Shown: positions 55,041 to 63,121 of the stretch, piece by piece
Layout: every line of letters begins with the position of its first letter
How positions within the stretch are numbered: the stretch's first letter is position 1
Source: a bacterium
Lineage (GTDB): Bacteria; Pseudomonadota; Alphaproteobacteria; Rhodobacterales; Rhodobacteraceae
NCBI GenBank assembly: GCA_016124195.1
Contig: WGOE01000002.1
Span: 496,001-560,000, forward strand
DNA length: 64,000 nt
Direction of reading: 5' to 3'
Translations under genes and position numbers: made by a program
Notes under the pieces: generated by a model
Databases searched by the model: none
What the model saw: only the letters and a program-made list of their open reading frames with translations
Told to the model about the DNA's origin: nothing

Positions 55041-55107
55041 CGTTTCACTTGGTGCAAATACCCGCCGGCGAGGGGTCTGGGGAGAGGGCAGCCAGCCCTC
55101 TCCCCAG
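55041..55107 (-). repeat. REP-like palindrome with conserved tail (copy B)
   Basis: Perfect 13-base arms (CTGGGGAGAGGGC and its complement) flank a 5-base loop. Read on the minus strand, the palindrome is followed after a few bases by GGGTATTTGCACCAAGTG, matching the tail of copy A near 24.3 kb. The rest of the gap up to the pirin gene is G+C-rich with further partial palindromes and no gene. Confidence 0.6.
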
Positions 55108-55232
55108 CCGGGTCGCCAGAGGCGGGCGAGGGCTCGCCCGAGCCCCCCGCCCTCCCGGGTTCCTCTTGCGCAATTCCGGGCCCTCTCATGCCCGGAAGCG
55201 CCATTGCGAGCCGGCTACTTGCCCGTTGCGCC

Positions 55233-56144
55233 TCAATGGGCCGGGCGGATGAAGGTGCCGTTGCGCAATTCGGTCATCGCCTGCCGGATCTCGGCGTCGG
55301 TGTTCATCACGATCGGTCCGTGCCAGGCCACCGGCTCCTGGATCGGCGCGCCCGAGATCAGCAGGAAGCGCACCCCCTCTTCGCCCGCCTGCACCGTCAC
55401 CTCGTCGCCCGCGCCGAAGTTGATCAGCGTGCGGTTGCCCGACATGTCGCGGATGTTGACCTCTTGCCCCTTGACCTCTTTTTCCAGCAACACGCCCTGC
55501 GGGCGGCTTGCGTCGCGGAAATTGCCCGTGCCCTCAAAGATATAGGCAAAGGCGTTGCGGCGGGTATCGACCTTGAAGGTCTTGCGCCGACCTTCGGGCA
55601 CGAAGATGTCCAAGTATTGCGGCTCGGCGGCGATTCCGTCGACCGGGCCGGTCTTGCCGCGGAAGCTGCCCACGATCACCTTGACCACAGTGCCGTCATC
55701 CTCGAGAATCTCGGGGATGTCGCGGCCCTTGACGTCCTGATAGCGCGGCGCGGTCATCTTGAGCGCGCGTGGCAGATTGGCCCAAAGCTGAAAGCCGTGC
55801 ATCTGGCCCTTGGCGTTACCCAGCGGCATCTCCTGATGCAGGATGCCCGAACCGGCCGTCATCCACTGCACATCGCCGCCCTTCAGCGTGCCGCGGTTGC
55901 CCAGGCTGTCGCCATGTTCGACCGAGCCCGCAAGGACGTAGGTGATCGTCTCGATCCCGCGGTGCGGATGCCAGGGAAAGCCCGCCATATAGTCGCGCGG
56001 GCTGTCGCCGCGGAAGTCGTCGAACAGAAGGAAGGGATCGGTGTCGCTGGTCTGGCCGAAGCCAAAGGCGCGGTGCAGGCGGACGCCGGCTCCCTCCATC
56101 GTGGGGCGGGCGGTCTGGGCATTCTTGACGGGGCGTATCGACAT
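55233..56144 (-). CDS. Pirin family protein
   Basis: A 303-residue bicupin. The metal-binding histidines are in FPWHPHRGIETITYVL (near residue 58), SVEHGDS and ILHQEMP. The second cupin domain is less conserved. Pirins bind iron; some have quercetin 2,3-dioxygenase activity and others bind enzymes such as pyruvate dehydrogenase, so the biochemical role here is open. The start has AGGAGG upstream. It stands alone between the small lipoprotein and the Tad genes. Confidence 0.92.
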   Translation of the reverse strand: MSIRPVKNAQTARPTMEGAGVRLHRAFGFGQTSDTDPFLLFDDFRGDSPRDYMAGFPWHPHRGIETITYVLAGSVEHGDSLGNRGTLKGGDVQWMTAGSGILHQEMPLGNAKGQMHGFQLWANLPRALKMTAPRYQDVKGRDIPEILEDDGTVVKVIVGSFRGKTGPVDGIAAEPQYLDIFVPEGRRKTFKVDTRRNAFAYIFEGTGNFRDASRPQGVLLEKEVKGQEVNIRDMSGNRTLINFGAGDEVTVQAGEEGVRFLLISGAPIQEPVAWHGPIVMNTDAEIRQAMTELRNGTFIRPAH

Positions 56145-56307
56145 GGCGGCCTCCTTTGCGGGTCAGAGGCAATCTAGGATGCGCCCCACTCCGGCGCCAG
56201 TCGGCCGAGGTGCCCATGGCGGCGCGCTCGCCCTGCGCCATCGCACACTGATCATCCAATTGCGCCGTATGGCGCGTCACTGCACGGAGGTAGGTGCGCC
56301 GTCCGCC

Positions 56308-56886
56308 TCAGGCCGGGCAAGAGATGTTGTCCATCGGCAGACATGGCAGGAAGCGCGGCCGTGTCACGATGAACTCGTTGAAGACCTGACTTGTCAGGCC
56401 CACGTCGAAGACGGGCGTATAGGGCACCTGCACTTCGACGATCACCACATAGTCGCCCGGCGTCATGTCGGGGATGTGGCTGGCATAGGCCTGCAGGGTG
56501 GTCGTGGTCAGTTCCGGCATGATCGTGGCGTTGGTGGTGCGCGACCAATGCACTTCGAAGCGGTTGTTGGTGTTGCTCCAGGTCACCGAAGTTACCCGCA
56601 TCGTCGAATCCTGATTCCTGTCGATCAGATATTCCAGCACCTTCTGCAGGCCGCTGATGTAGCTGGTCTTGATCCCGGTTTCCGACCGCGACAGCATGTC
56701 CGAGATGGTATAGCTCGCCTTCTGCACGGTGTTGAGCGACCGGAAGCAATCCCAGTAGACGAAAAGCCCGATATAGGCCCAGAGCAGGACGGGCAGCACG
56801 ATCAGCGCCTCGGCGATGACCGTGCCGTCCTCGCGGCAGAGGAACCGGCGCAGCGCAGCGGGCAGGCGGCTCAGCAGGGATTTCAT
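56308..56886 (-). CDS. TadE/TadG-like minor pilin (2)
   Basis: A 192-residue membrane-anchored protein. A positively charged N terminus and the stretch REDGTVIAEALIVLPVLLWAYIG form the TadE-like hydrophobic segment used by the Tad (Flp) pilus. The remainder is a periplasmic domain rich in Thr/Ser/Asn. The start MKSLLSRLP is preferred because GAGGGA lies at correct spacing; MDMK two codons earlier is an alternative. It is the last of four consecutive Tad-type genes. Confidence 0.82.
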   Translation of the reverse strand: MKSLLSRLPAALRRFLCREDGTVIAEALIVLPVLLWAYIGLFVYWDCFRSLNTVQKASYTISDMLSRSETGIKTSYISGLQKVLEYLIDRNQDSTMRVTSVTWSNTNNRFEVHWSRTTNATIMPELTTTTLQAYASHIPDMTPGDYVVIVEVQVPYTPVFDVGLTSQVFNEFIVTRPRFLPCLPMDNISCPA

Positions 56887-56896
56887 GTCCATTCCC

Positions 56897-57466
56897 TCAA
56901 CTCGGTTCCACCACGAAGGCGCTGGCCGCCTCAAGGCTGTAGTTGCCCAACTCGTCCGTGGTCATCGACAGGGCCAGACCCATGCCGGGGAACATGGCCG
57001 GCAGGCTCACGCAGACCCGCACCAGCATCATGTCGTTTTCCTGCCCGGTGTTGGGCGTGGTCACGGGTTCGGCGGGCGTGTTGTTGTTCACGCAAGGGAT
57101 CGCGGTGGAGGGCACGGCCCAGGTCGTGGTGTCGATCCGGTCCAGCTGGATCTTGATGTTGGATTCGCAGTTGGGGAAGATCAGCGTGCGCGAGCAGATC
57201 TCTTGCTTGAGCAGCACGTTCGTGACCGCCGGATAATGACCCAGGCGCAATTCGCGCATCGTCATGTCGACCGATTCCTCCAGAAGGATCTCGCGCGTCA
57301 TCAGAAGGCCGCATTCGAACGAGGACATGAAGATCGTCAGGATCACCGGCACGATGATGACGAATTCCATCGACGCCGTGCCGTCTTCACGGCGCAGCCC
57401 TCGCGACAGGTGGGCGGCGATGCGGCCAAGGGCCCGGCCGGCGGCCGAAAGAGCGCTGCGGATCAT
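56897..57466 (-). CDS. TadE-like minor pilin (1)
   Basis: A 189-residue protein with REDGTASMEFVIIVPVILTIFMSSFECG, the typical TadE motif (conserved Glu five to six residues into the hydrophobic helix), then a periplasmic domain with several cysteines (ICSRTLIFPNCES, IPCVNNN, VRVCVS). TadE-type pseudopilins are processed by the prepilin peptidase TadV. The start overlaps the stop of the TadG-like gene by 4 bases, so translation is coupled. Confidence 0.86.
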   Translation of the reverse strand: MIRSALSAAGRALGRIAAHLSRGLRREDGTASMEFVIIVPVILTIFMSSFECGLLMTREILLEESVDMTMRELRLGHYPAVTNVLLKQEICSRTLIFPNCESNIKIQLDRIDTTTWAVPSTAIPCVNNNTPAEPVTTPNTGQENDMMLVRVCVSLPAMFPGMGLALSMTTDELGNYSLEAASAFVVEPS

Positions 57467-59184
57467 TGGGTCAACCTCAACTGGCTGATGTTCTTGGCGA
57501 TCGCCGCGAAGGCAGAGGAAATCTGGATGCCTGAGGCGTTGAAGTAATGTGACCCTGCCACGCTGTCGGTCGAACAGTTGCGGATCTGGGTCTGGCCGTT
57601 CGTGGTGGCCTCGAAGGCGATGCCATAGATGATGACATTGTTGTTCTTGGCCGCCGTGCAGGCTTCCTGCAACTGGGTGTCCATCGTCGTCGTGGCCGTC
57701 TGCGCGCGGAACAGGTTCATCTGGCTGGACAGCGTGGCCATGCCCGGCTTGGCGTAAAAGTTCTGCGCGACGTATTGCATGGTCATGGCGGCCCAGACCT
57801 GCGGCCAGGTCATGGCCGTCGATCCCACCACCAGCGCATTGGGGTCATAGCAGGCCGTGCTCAGCGGTGAGGTGCCGTTCCACGGCCGCGATTGCCAGGC
57901 GTTCAGATGCAGCACGTAGAAGGGCCGGCTGGCGCAAAGCTTGGCCGAGGTCGTGCTGTTCACCTTGCTGTCATGATAGATCGAATACTTGCCATCGAGC
58001 GTGCTTTTCCAGATCGGCGAAACGCCGGTCTTGTAATCGTGGTTGACACGCTCTTCGGCAAAGTTCTCGCCGTCGGTCATCAGAACGATGACCTTCATGG
58101 CGTCGGGCGCGTCATAGGCCAGGGGCCGGCCCGACATGGTCGCGGGCATCTTGTTGGCGGTCATCGCATGGCTGTAGACCGTCTGCATCGAGGGATCGAG
58201 CAGCGATACCCCCCACTTCAGCCCCGCGTTGATCGAGGTCGCGCCCACAGCGCTCAGCCCGTTGATGTAGCCCTGCAACGTCTGGATGTCCTGCTGCGGC
58301 AGGCGCACGATGTTGCCGCCCGAACCGGCCGGATTGCCGGTATAGGCGGTCGAGCCGGGGCACCATTTGTTCAGCTCGTAGGGCGTCTGGGTGCTGGAAC
58401 CGGAATAGGTATCGACATTGGAGGTCATCGGCAGCGGGTCCGAGGTCGAGACGGCATAGCTCGAATAGGCCGACAGCGGCAGGTCCACGCAATCGACCCC
58501 GGCCTGGATCGGCGTCGAGAGGGGCAGACCGTTCAGGTCGGTCAGGTTGAACTCGCCGGCGAGGTCGGTGCCCAGGTTGACCTGCCCGTTGAAGGGCACG
58601 ATCCCGATCGAGATCTTGTGCTCGATGTCGTTGGTCAGCATCGAGGTGACGAACTGGTTGGCCGCCGTCTTGAGGTTGGTCAACTTGCTGTTTGACGCCA
58701 TCGAGCCCGACACGTCGAGGACCAGCATGATCTCGACATTGTTGATGCGCTGCTCGGCGGTCGACAGACCCAGCGCGTCAAGCTGGTTCACCCCGGCAAG
58801 GTGCATGAAGATCGGGTTGGTGTCTGACGCCGCCGTGGCCGTCACCTTGCGCCCGTTGATCGCCGAGACGACGGTGACCGAGGTCAGGTCCTGCAGAAGG
58901 CCGGCCTTGAGGAAGTAGTCGTTCACGACGCCCTTGGGGTCGAGGTCCTGGGTCAGCGAGGCCGCCGCGAGCGTCGAGCGGTCGAGCGTGTTCTGCAGCA
59001 GCGTGCGCCGGGCCTCATAGCGCATGACATCCACCGCGACGCCGCCGATCATGATCATCAGGATCAGGAAGGTCAGCCCAAAGACCGTCAGCGTCCCCGC
59101 CTCGTCCGCCAAGAACTTGCCGGTCGTCCCCGACAACGACCGACCCGGGCCGCCCAAGGTCACTTGTGTTCCGCGATGTTTCAT
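57463..59184 (-). CDS. TadG-like protein with von Willebrand factor A domain (2)
   Basis: A 573-residue protein with an N-terminal TadE/G membrane segment (LTVFGLTFLILMIMIGGVAVDVMRYEARR) and a vWA domain. The MIDAS motif DVSGSM is near residue 150, and VLMTDGENFAEE near 360 supplies the later metal-binding aspartate. The region between is Ser/Thr/Asn-rich. TadG is a Tad-pilus-associated protein proposed to anchor pili or contact surfaces. It is paralogous to the next gene upstream. Confidence 0.86.
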   Translation of the reverse strand: MKHRGTQVTLGGPGRSLSGTTGKFLADEAGTLTVFGLTFLILMIMIGGVAVDVMRYEARRTLLQNTLDRSTLAAASLTQDLDPKGVVNDYFLKAGLLQDLTSVTVVSAINGRKVTATAASDTNPIFMHLAGVNQLDALGLSTAEQRINNVEIMLVLDVSGSMASNSKLTNLKTAANQFVTSMLTNDIEHKISIGIVPFNGQVNLGTDLAGEFNLTDLNGLPLSTPIQAGVDCVDLPLSAYSSYAVSTSDPLPMTSNVDTYSGSSTQTPYELNKWCPGSTAYTGNPAGSGGNIVRLPQQDIQTLQGYINGLSAVGATSINAGLKWGVSLLDPSMQTVYSHAMTANKMPATMSGRPLAYDAPDAMKVIVLMTDGENFAEERVNHDYKTGVSPIWKSTLDGKYSIYHDSKVNSTTSAKLCASRPFYVLHLNAWQSRPWNGTSPLSTACYDPNALVVGSTAMTWPQVWAAMTMQYVAQNFYAKPGMATLSSQMNLFRAQTATTTMDTQLQEACTAAKNNNVIIYGIAFEATTNGQTQIRNCSTDSVAGSHYFNASGIQISSAFAAIAKNISQLRLTQ

Positions 59185-59460
59185 CTTCACGCCCGCTGGC
59201 TGCTGATGCGGCCGGGCCTTCCGCAATAGAAGGGCGCCGCAGATCAGCGTTACATCGTCCATCTACGTCAACTGCTGGGGCCAAATTATGTCGGAAACGC
59301 GCAGGCATTTTGGCGTTTGCCTGAACAAACCTGAAGGCGAGGTGCACGGGTGACGGCACGGGGACCGGGAAGGCGTGCTGGTTTGCGTGCGCGGCGGGGC
59401 AGGCTTGCCCCCCGGGGGACGCCGTGCCGGGTGGCGGTCGGGGTTGCCCCCGGCCGTGCC

Positions 59461-61134
59461 TTATTGGGTCAGCTTGAGGTGGGTCATGTTGGCCGCGATC
59501 TTCTGGAAGGTCGACCGGATCGTGGTGCGGTCGGCGATGAAGGTGTGATCGGGCTTGGCGCAGGCGGTGATCACGTCATTGCCGTGCTGCGGCGCCTCGA
59601 CCGTGATGCCATAGATCTGCACGTTGTTGGCGCGGGCCTGATCGCAGGTCGTCTGCAGCGAGGCATCCATGTTGGCCACGGCTTGCACGGCCGTGCTTCC
59701 AGCATAGATCGACTGCATCGCGGCGACCGTGTTGTTGTAGACGGTCGAACTGGCCGAGGTCGCCGATGACCCCAGCGGGCGGGCGTAGAACTGCCAGGCC
59801 ACATAGGACATCTTCAGGTTGGCCCAGATCGAGGCCCAGTCCTGCTGCACGGCCGCCCCGCCGCCGGCCCAGGCCGCGGCCTGCCACTTGCCCAGATGCG
59901 GCACATACCAGGTGTTGCTGCCAGCCCAGGCCGGGCGGCCCGAGGTGAAGTTCACCGAATAATTGCCGTCCGGCGCCTTCCAGATCGGCGAGGGGCCGGT
60001 CTTGTAGTCGTCGTTGATGCGGTTGTGCGCCACATGTTCGCCATCCGTCATCAGGATGATGTATTTGCGGGCCTGCTTGTCGTCATAGTTGAAAGGCCGG
60101 TCGGTCAGGTTGGCCGGAATGTTCCCACTGGCGATGAACTCGGCATAGGTCGCGCGCATCGAAGGGTCAAGCAAAGCCGCCCCCCATTTCATACCCAGGG
60201 TGATCGAGGTGTTGCCGCCGGCCGCCAGCGCGTCGATCTGCGATTTCAGGACCGTGCCGTCGTTCGAGGGCAGGCGCACCACGTTCACCGTGGTCGGCTG
60301 GCAAAAGGCGTTGGAATATTTCGGAACGGCGTAGCTGAGGTTGGTGGGGTTGGTGAAGCTGTTCGAGGTGTTGGTGCCATAGGCGATGTCGGCATAGGCC
60401 ATCATGGGCATCGGCGCGGTCAGTGACAGCGCCTGCGAGGCGTATTGCGAGGCCGGGATCTCCACGCAGTTGACATCTGGCACATTGGCGCGGTGGGTCA
60501 GGTTGAATTTGGACGCCAGAAGCGGCCCGATGTTGACCTGCGCGTTATAGGGCACGATGGCGATCGAGACGCGGTGGTGCGGATCGCTGGCCATCATCGT
60601 ATCGACGAATTCGTCGGCAGCGATCTTGAGGTTGGTGAGCTTCTGCCCCTTCATCGAACCCGAGACGTCCAGCACCAGAACGATCTCGACATTCTCGATC
60701 GCCTGCTGCGCGGCGCTCGCGCCTAGCGCGTCCCAGCGGTTGATGCCGAACATGTGCATGAAGATCGGATGGGTGTCGGCGCGGCCCGTGGCCTGCACCA
60801 TGCGCTCGTTCAGGCCGGCGGTGACCTGGACCGAGGCAAGCTGGTCGGCCAGGTTGGCCTTGCGCATGTAATCGTCCACCACGCCGGTCGGGTCCATCCC
60901 CTGGTCCAGCGAGGCCGCCGCCAGCGTGGCACGGTCCAGCGTGTTCTGCAGCCGGGTGCGGGTATATTCAAACCGCATGAAGTCGATCGCCAGACCGCCC
61001 ATCATCAGCATCAGCACGAAGAACATCAGTCCGAAGACGATCAGCGCACCCTCTTCGTCGCGCTGGAAAACGGCGGCACGACGCAGCAGCGACCGGCTGA
61101 GCCTGTCGAAATTTCTGGCAATGGAATTAAACAT
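59461..61134 (-). CDS. TadG-like protein with von Willebrand factor A domain (1)
   Basis: A 557-residue paralogue of the neighbouring TadG. The N-terminal segment is DEEGALIVFGLMFFVLMLMMGGLAIDFMRFEYTR; the MIDAS motif DVSGSM is near residue 155, and ILMTDGEHVAHNRINDDYKTG near 340 matches the equivalent region in the paralogue (VNHDYKTG). It is the first of four co-directional Tad genes but is separated from the second by 276 bases, so it may have its own terminator and promoter. No tad ATPase, secretin or prepilin peptidase gene is in the window. Confidence 0.86.
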   Translation of the reverse strand: MFNSIARNFDRLSRSLLRRAAVFQRDEEGALIVFGLMFFVLMLMMGGLAIDFMRFEYTRTRLQNTLDRATLAAASLDQGMDPTGVVDDYMRKANLADQLASVQVTAGLNERMVQATGRADTHPIFMHMFGINRWDALGASAAQQAIENVEIVLVLDVSGSMKGQKLTNLKIAADEFVDTMMASDPHHRVSIAIVPYNAQVNIGPLLASKFNLTHRANVPDVNCVEIPASQYASQALSLTAPMPMMAYADIAYGTNTSNSFTNPTNLSYAVPKYSNAFCQPTTVNVVRLPSNDGTVLKSQIDALAAGGNTSITLGMKWGAALLDPSMRATYAEFIASGNIPANLTDRPFNYDDKQARKYIILMTDGEHVAHNRINDDYKTGPSPIWKAPDGNYSVNFTSGRPAWAGSNTWYVPHLGKWQAAAWAGGGAAVQQDWASIWANLKMSYVAWQFYARPLGSSATSASSTVYNNTVAAMQSIYAGSTAVQAVANMDASLQTTCDQARANNVQIYGITVEAPQHGNDVITACAKPDHTFIADRTTIRSTFQKIAANMTHLKLTQ

Positions 61135-61513
61135 GGCAAAGCGTTCCCAAACCACACCGAGCCCTTAATTCAGCCCGATCCCTGACGCCCCACCGACATC
61201 CATTTGTCCAAATGTTGAGGCGAAAGAAAGGCAAAAGTGTCAGACCCGGCACAATCTGGCGGTCTGCGGAACAATGCCGGATCGGGCCTCGAGATTGTCA
61301 GGACCGGCGCGACAATGAATTGGGGCAAAGCTGGCAGCGGGGGACACAGGATCGCCAGATTTGCCACAAACCGAATCACTTTCGCCAAAATCAGCGGGGA
61401 AATCCGCCAAAATTTCAGGCGACCCGGTAACCGGTTTCGCTATCATGGCCCGGCGCGGCCCGCTGAGCCCGCGGGTGACCCGCGGTCCCAAGCCGCGCGC
61501 AAGGGAGGAAAGC
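61135..61513. other. 379-base divergent intergenic region with a direct repeat
   Basis: No gene is seen. It separates the TadG-like gene from the glutamate dehydrogenase gene and is less G+C-rich than its surroundings. CGCCAAAAT occurs twice, 22 bases apart (61383 and 61405), about two helical turns, upstream of the dehydrogenase start and is a candidate operator. Clear -35/-10 elements cannot be assigned. Confidence 0.5.
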
Positions 61514-62947
61514 ATGATATCCGCCGATGAACCCAGTTTCCGTGAATCCGTCGACCTGATGTTCCGACGCGCCGCCCGGCACCTTGAACTGGGGCCCGGG
61601 CTCGAGGAGAAGATCCGGGTCTGCAACTCGACCTATACCGTGCGCTTCGGCGTACGGCTGCGCGGGCAGATCCAGACCTTCACCGGCTACCGGTCGGTCC
61701 ATTCCGAACATATGGAACCTGTGAAGGGCGGTATCCGCTATGCGCTGTCGGTCAACCAGGACGAGGTCGAGGCGCTCGCGGCGCTGATGACCTATAAGTG
61801 CGCCCTGGTCGAAACGCCGTTCGGCGGGTCGAAGGGCGGGCTCTGCATCGACCCGCGCGACTATGACGAACACGAACTGGAACAGATCACCCGCCGCTTT
61901 GCCTATGAGCTGATCAAGCGCGACCTGATCAACCCCGCCCAGAACGTGCCGGCCCCCGACATGGGCACGGGCGAACGCGAGATGGCCTGGATCGCCGACC
62001 AGTACATGCGGATGAACACGACCGACATCAACGGCAAGGCCTGCGTCACCGGCAAGCCTCCGCATGCCGGCGGCATCCAGGGCCGGGTCGAGGCGACCGG
62101 CCGCGGCCTGCAATATGCGCTGCAGGAATTCTTCCGCCATCCGCAGGACGTGGCCCGCGCCCGGCTTTCGGGCGGGCTCGACGGCAAGCGCATCGTGGTG
62201 CAGGGCCTGGGCAACGTGGGCTATCACGTGGCGAAATTCCTGTCGGTCGAGGATGGCGCCAAGATCGTGGCGGTGGCCGAACGCGACGGGATGGTGACCA
62301 ACGACCGGGGGCTCGACATCGACGCGCTGCAGGCCTGGATGGCGGGCAACAAGGGCTCGATCCGGGATTTTCCCGGCGGAACCTTTTCCGAGGAGTCGGC
62401 GGCGGCGCTGGAACTGCCCTGCGACATCCTGATCCCCGCGGCGCATGAGGGCGTCATCCATCGCGGCAATGCCGCGCGCATCCAGGCGCCGCTGATCATC
62501 GAGGCGGCGAATGGCCCGATCACCTTCGGCGCGGACGAAATCCTGCGCCAGATGGGCTGCGTGATCATCCCCGACCTTTACGCCAATGCCGGCGGGGTGA
62601 CGGTCAGCTATTTCGAATGGGTCAAGAACCTGTCGCACATCCGCTTCGGCCGCATGCAGCGCCGCGCCGAAGAGGCGCGCAGCCGCCTGATGGTCGAAGA
62701 ACTGGAACGGCTGTCGGACGACCGGCATCTGGGCTGGACCCTGTCGCCCGATTTCAAGCAGAAATTCCTGATGGGCTCGGACGAACTGGCGCTGGTGCGG
62801 TCGGGCCTCGATGACACGATGCGCACCGCCTATCAGGCGATGCGCGAGGTGTGGTACGGCACCGAAGGGATCGAGGATCTGCGGATGGCGGCCTATGTCG
62901 TCTCGATCGGGCGGGTGGCCAAGACCTACAAGTCCAAGGGGCTGTAG
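61514..62947 (+). CDS. Glu/Leu/Phe/Val dehydrogenase family protein (glutamate dehydrogenase)
   Basis: A 477-residue NAD(P)-dependent amino acid dehydrogenase. Substrate-binding region: PVKGGIRYALSV (near residue 70) and the catalytic lysine region TPFGGSKGGL (near 112), with VPAPDMGTGEREMAWI near 150. Rossmann motif VVQGLGNVGYHVAKF is near 236. The reaction is reversible oxidative deamination of glutamate, the most likely substrate. The start has GGGAGGAAAGC in front. Sarcosine oxidase beta follows on the same strand after a palindrome. Confidence 0.92.
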   Translation: MISADEPSFRESVDLMFRRAARHLELGPGLEEKIRVCNSTYTVRFGVRLRGQIQTFTGYRSVHSEHMEPVKGGIRYALSVNQDEVEALAALMTYKCALVETPFGGSKGGLCIDPRDYDEHELEQITRRFAYELIKRDLINPAQNVPAPDMGTGEREMAWIADQYMRMNTTDINGKACVTGKPPHAGGIQGRVEATGRGLQYALQEFFRHPQDVARARLSGGLDGKRIVVQGLGNVGYHVAKFLSVEDGAKIVAVAERDGMVTNDRGLDIDALQAWMAGNKGSIRDFPGGTFSEESAAALELPCDILIPAAHEGVIHRGNAARIQAPLIIEAANGPITFGADEILRQMGCVIIPDLYANAGGVTVSYFEWVKNLSHIRFGRMQRRAEEARSRLMVEELERLSDDRHLGWTLSPDFKQKFLMGSDELALVRSGLDDTMRTAYQAMREVWYGTEGIEDLRMAAYVVSIGRVAKTYKSKGL

Positions 62948-62982
62948 GTCGGCGCCCCCTGATAGCGCCCCTGCCTGCGCCA

Positions 62983-63005
62983 AGGATGGGCAAATTGCCC
63001 ATCCT
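62983..63005. repeat. Perfect palindrome between gdh and sarcosine oxidase genes
   Basis: AGGATGGGCAA and TTGCCCATCCT are separated by one base, giving a 23-base near-perfect palindrome. No T-run follows. It could act as a bidirectional terminator, or be a dispersed repeat; only one copy is seen in this window. Confidence 0.7.
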
Positions 63006-63121
63006 ACCTCATTCATGCCGGGCGCGACAGGATATGTCGCGGACAGGCCAGTTGTTTGCCCGGCGCTGGGGAATAAACTTGGAAAACCCGCCAGCGCAAG
63101 GCGGGCCAAGAGGAGTGCGCA

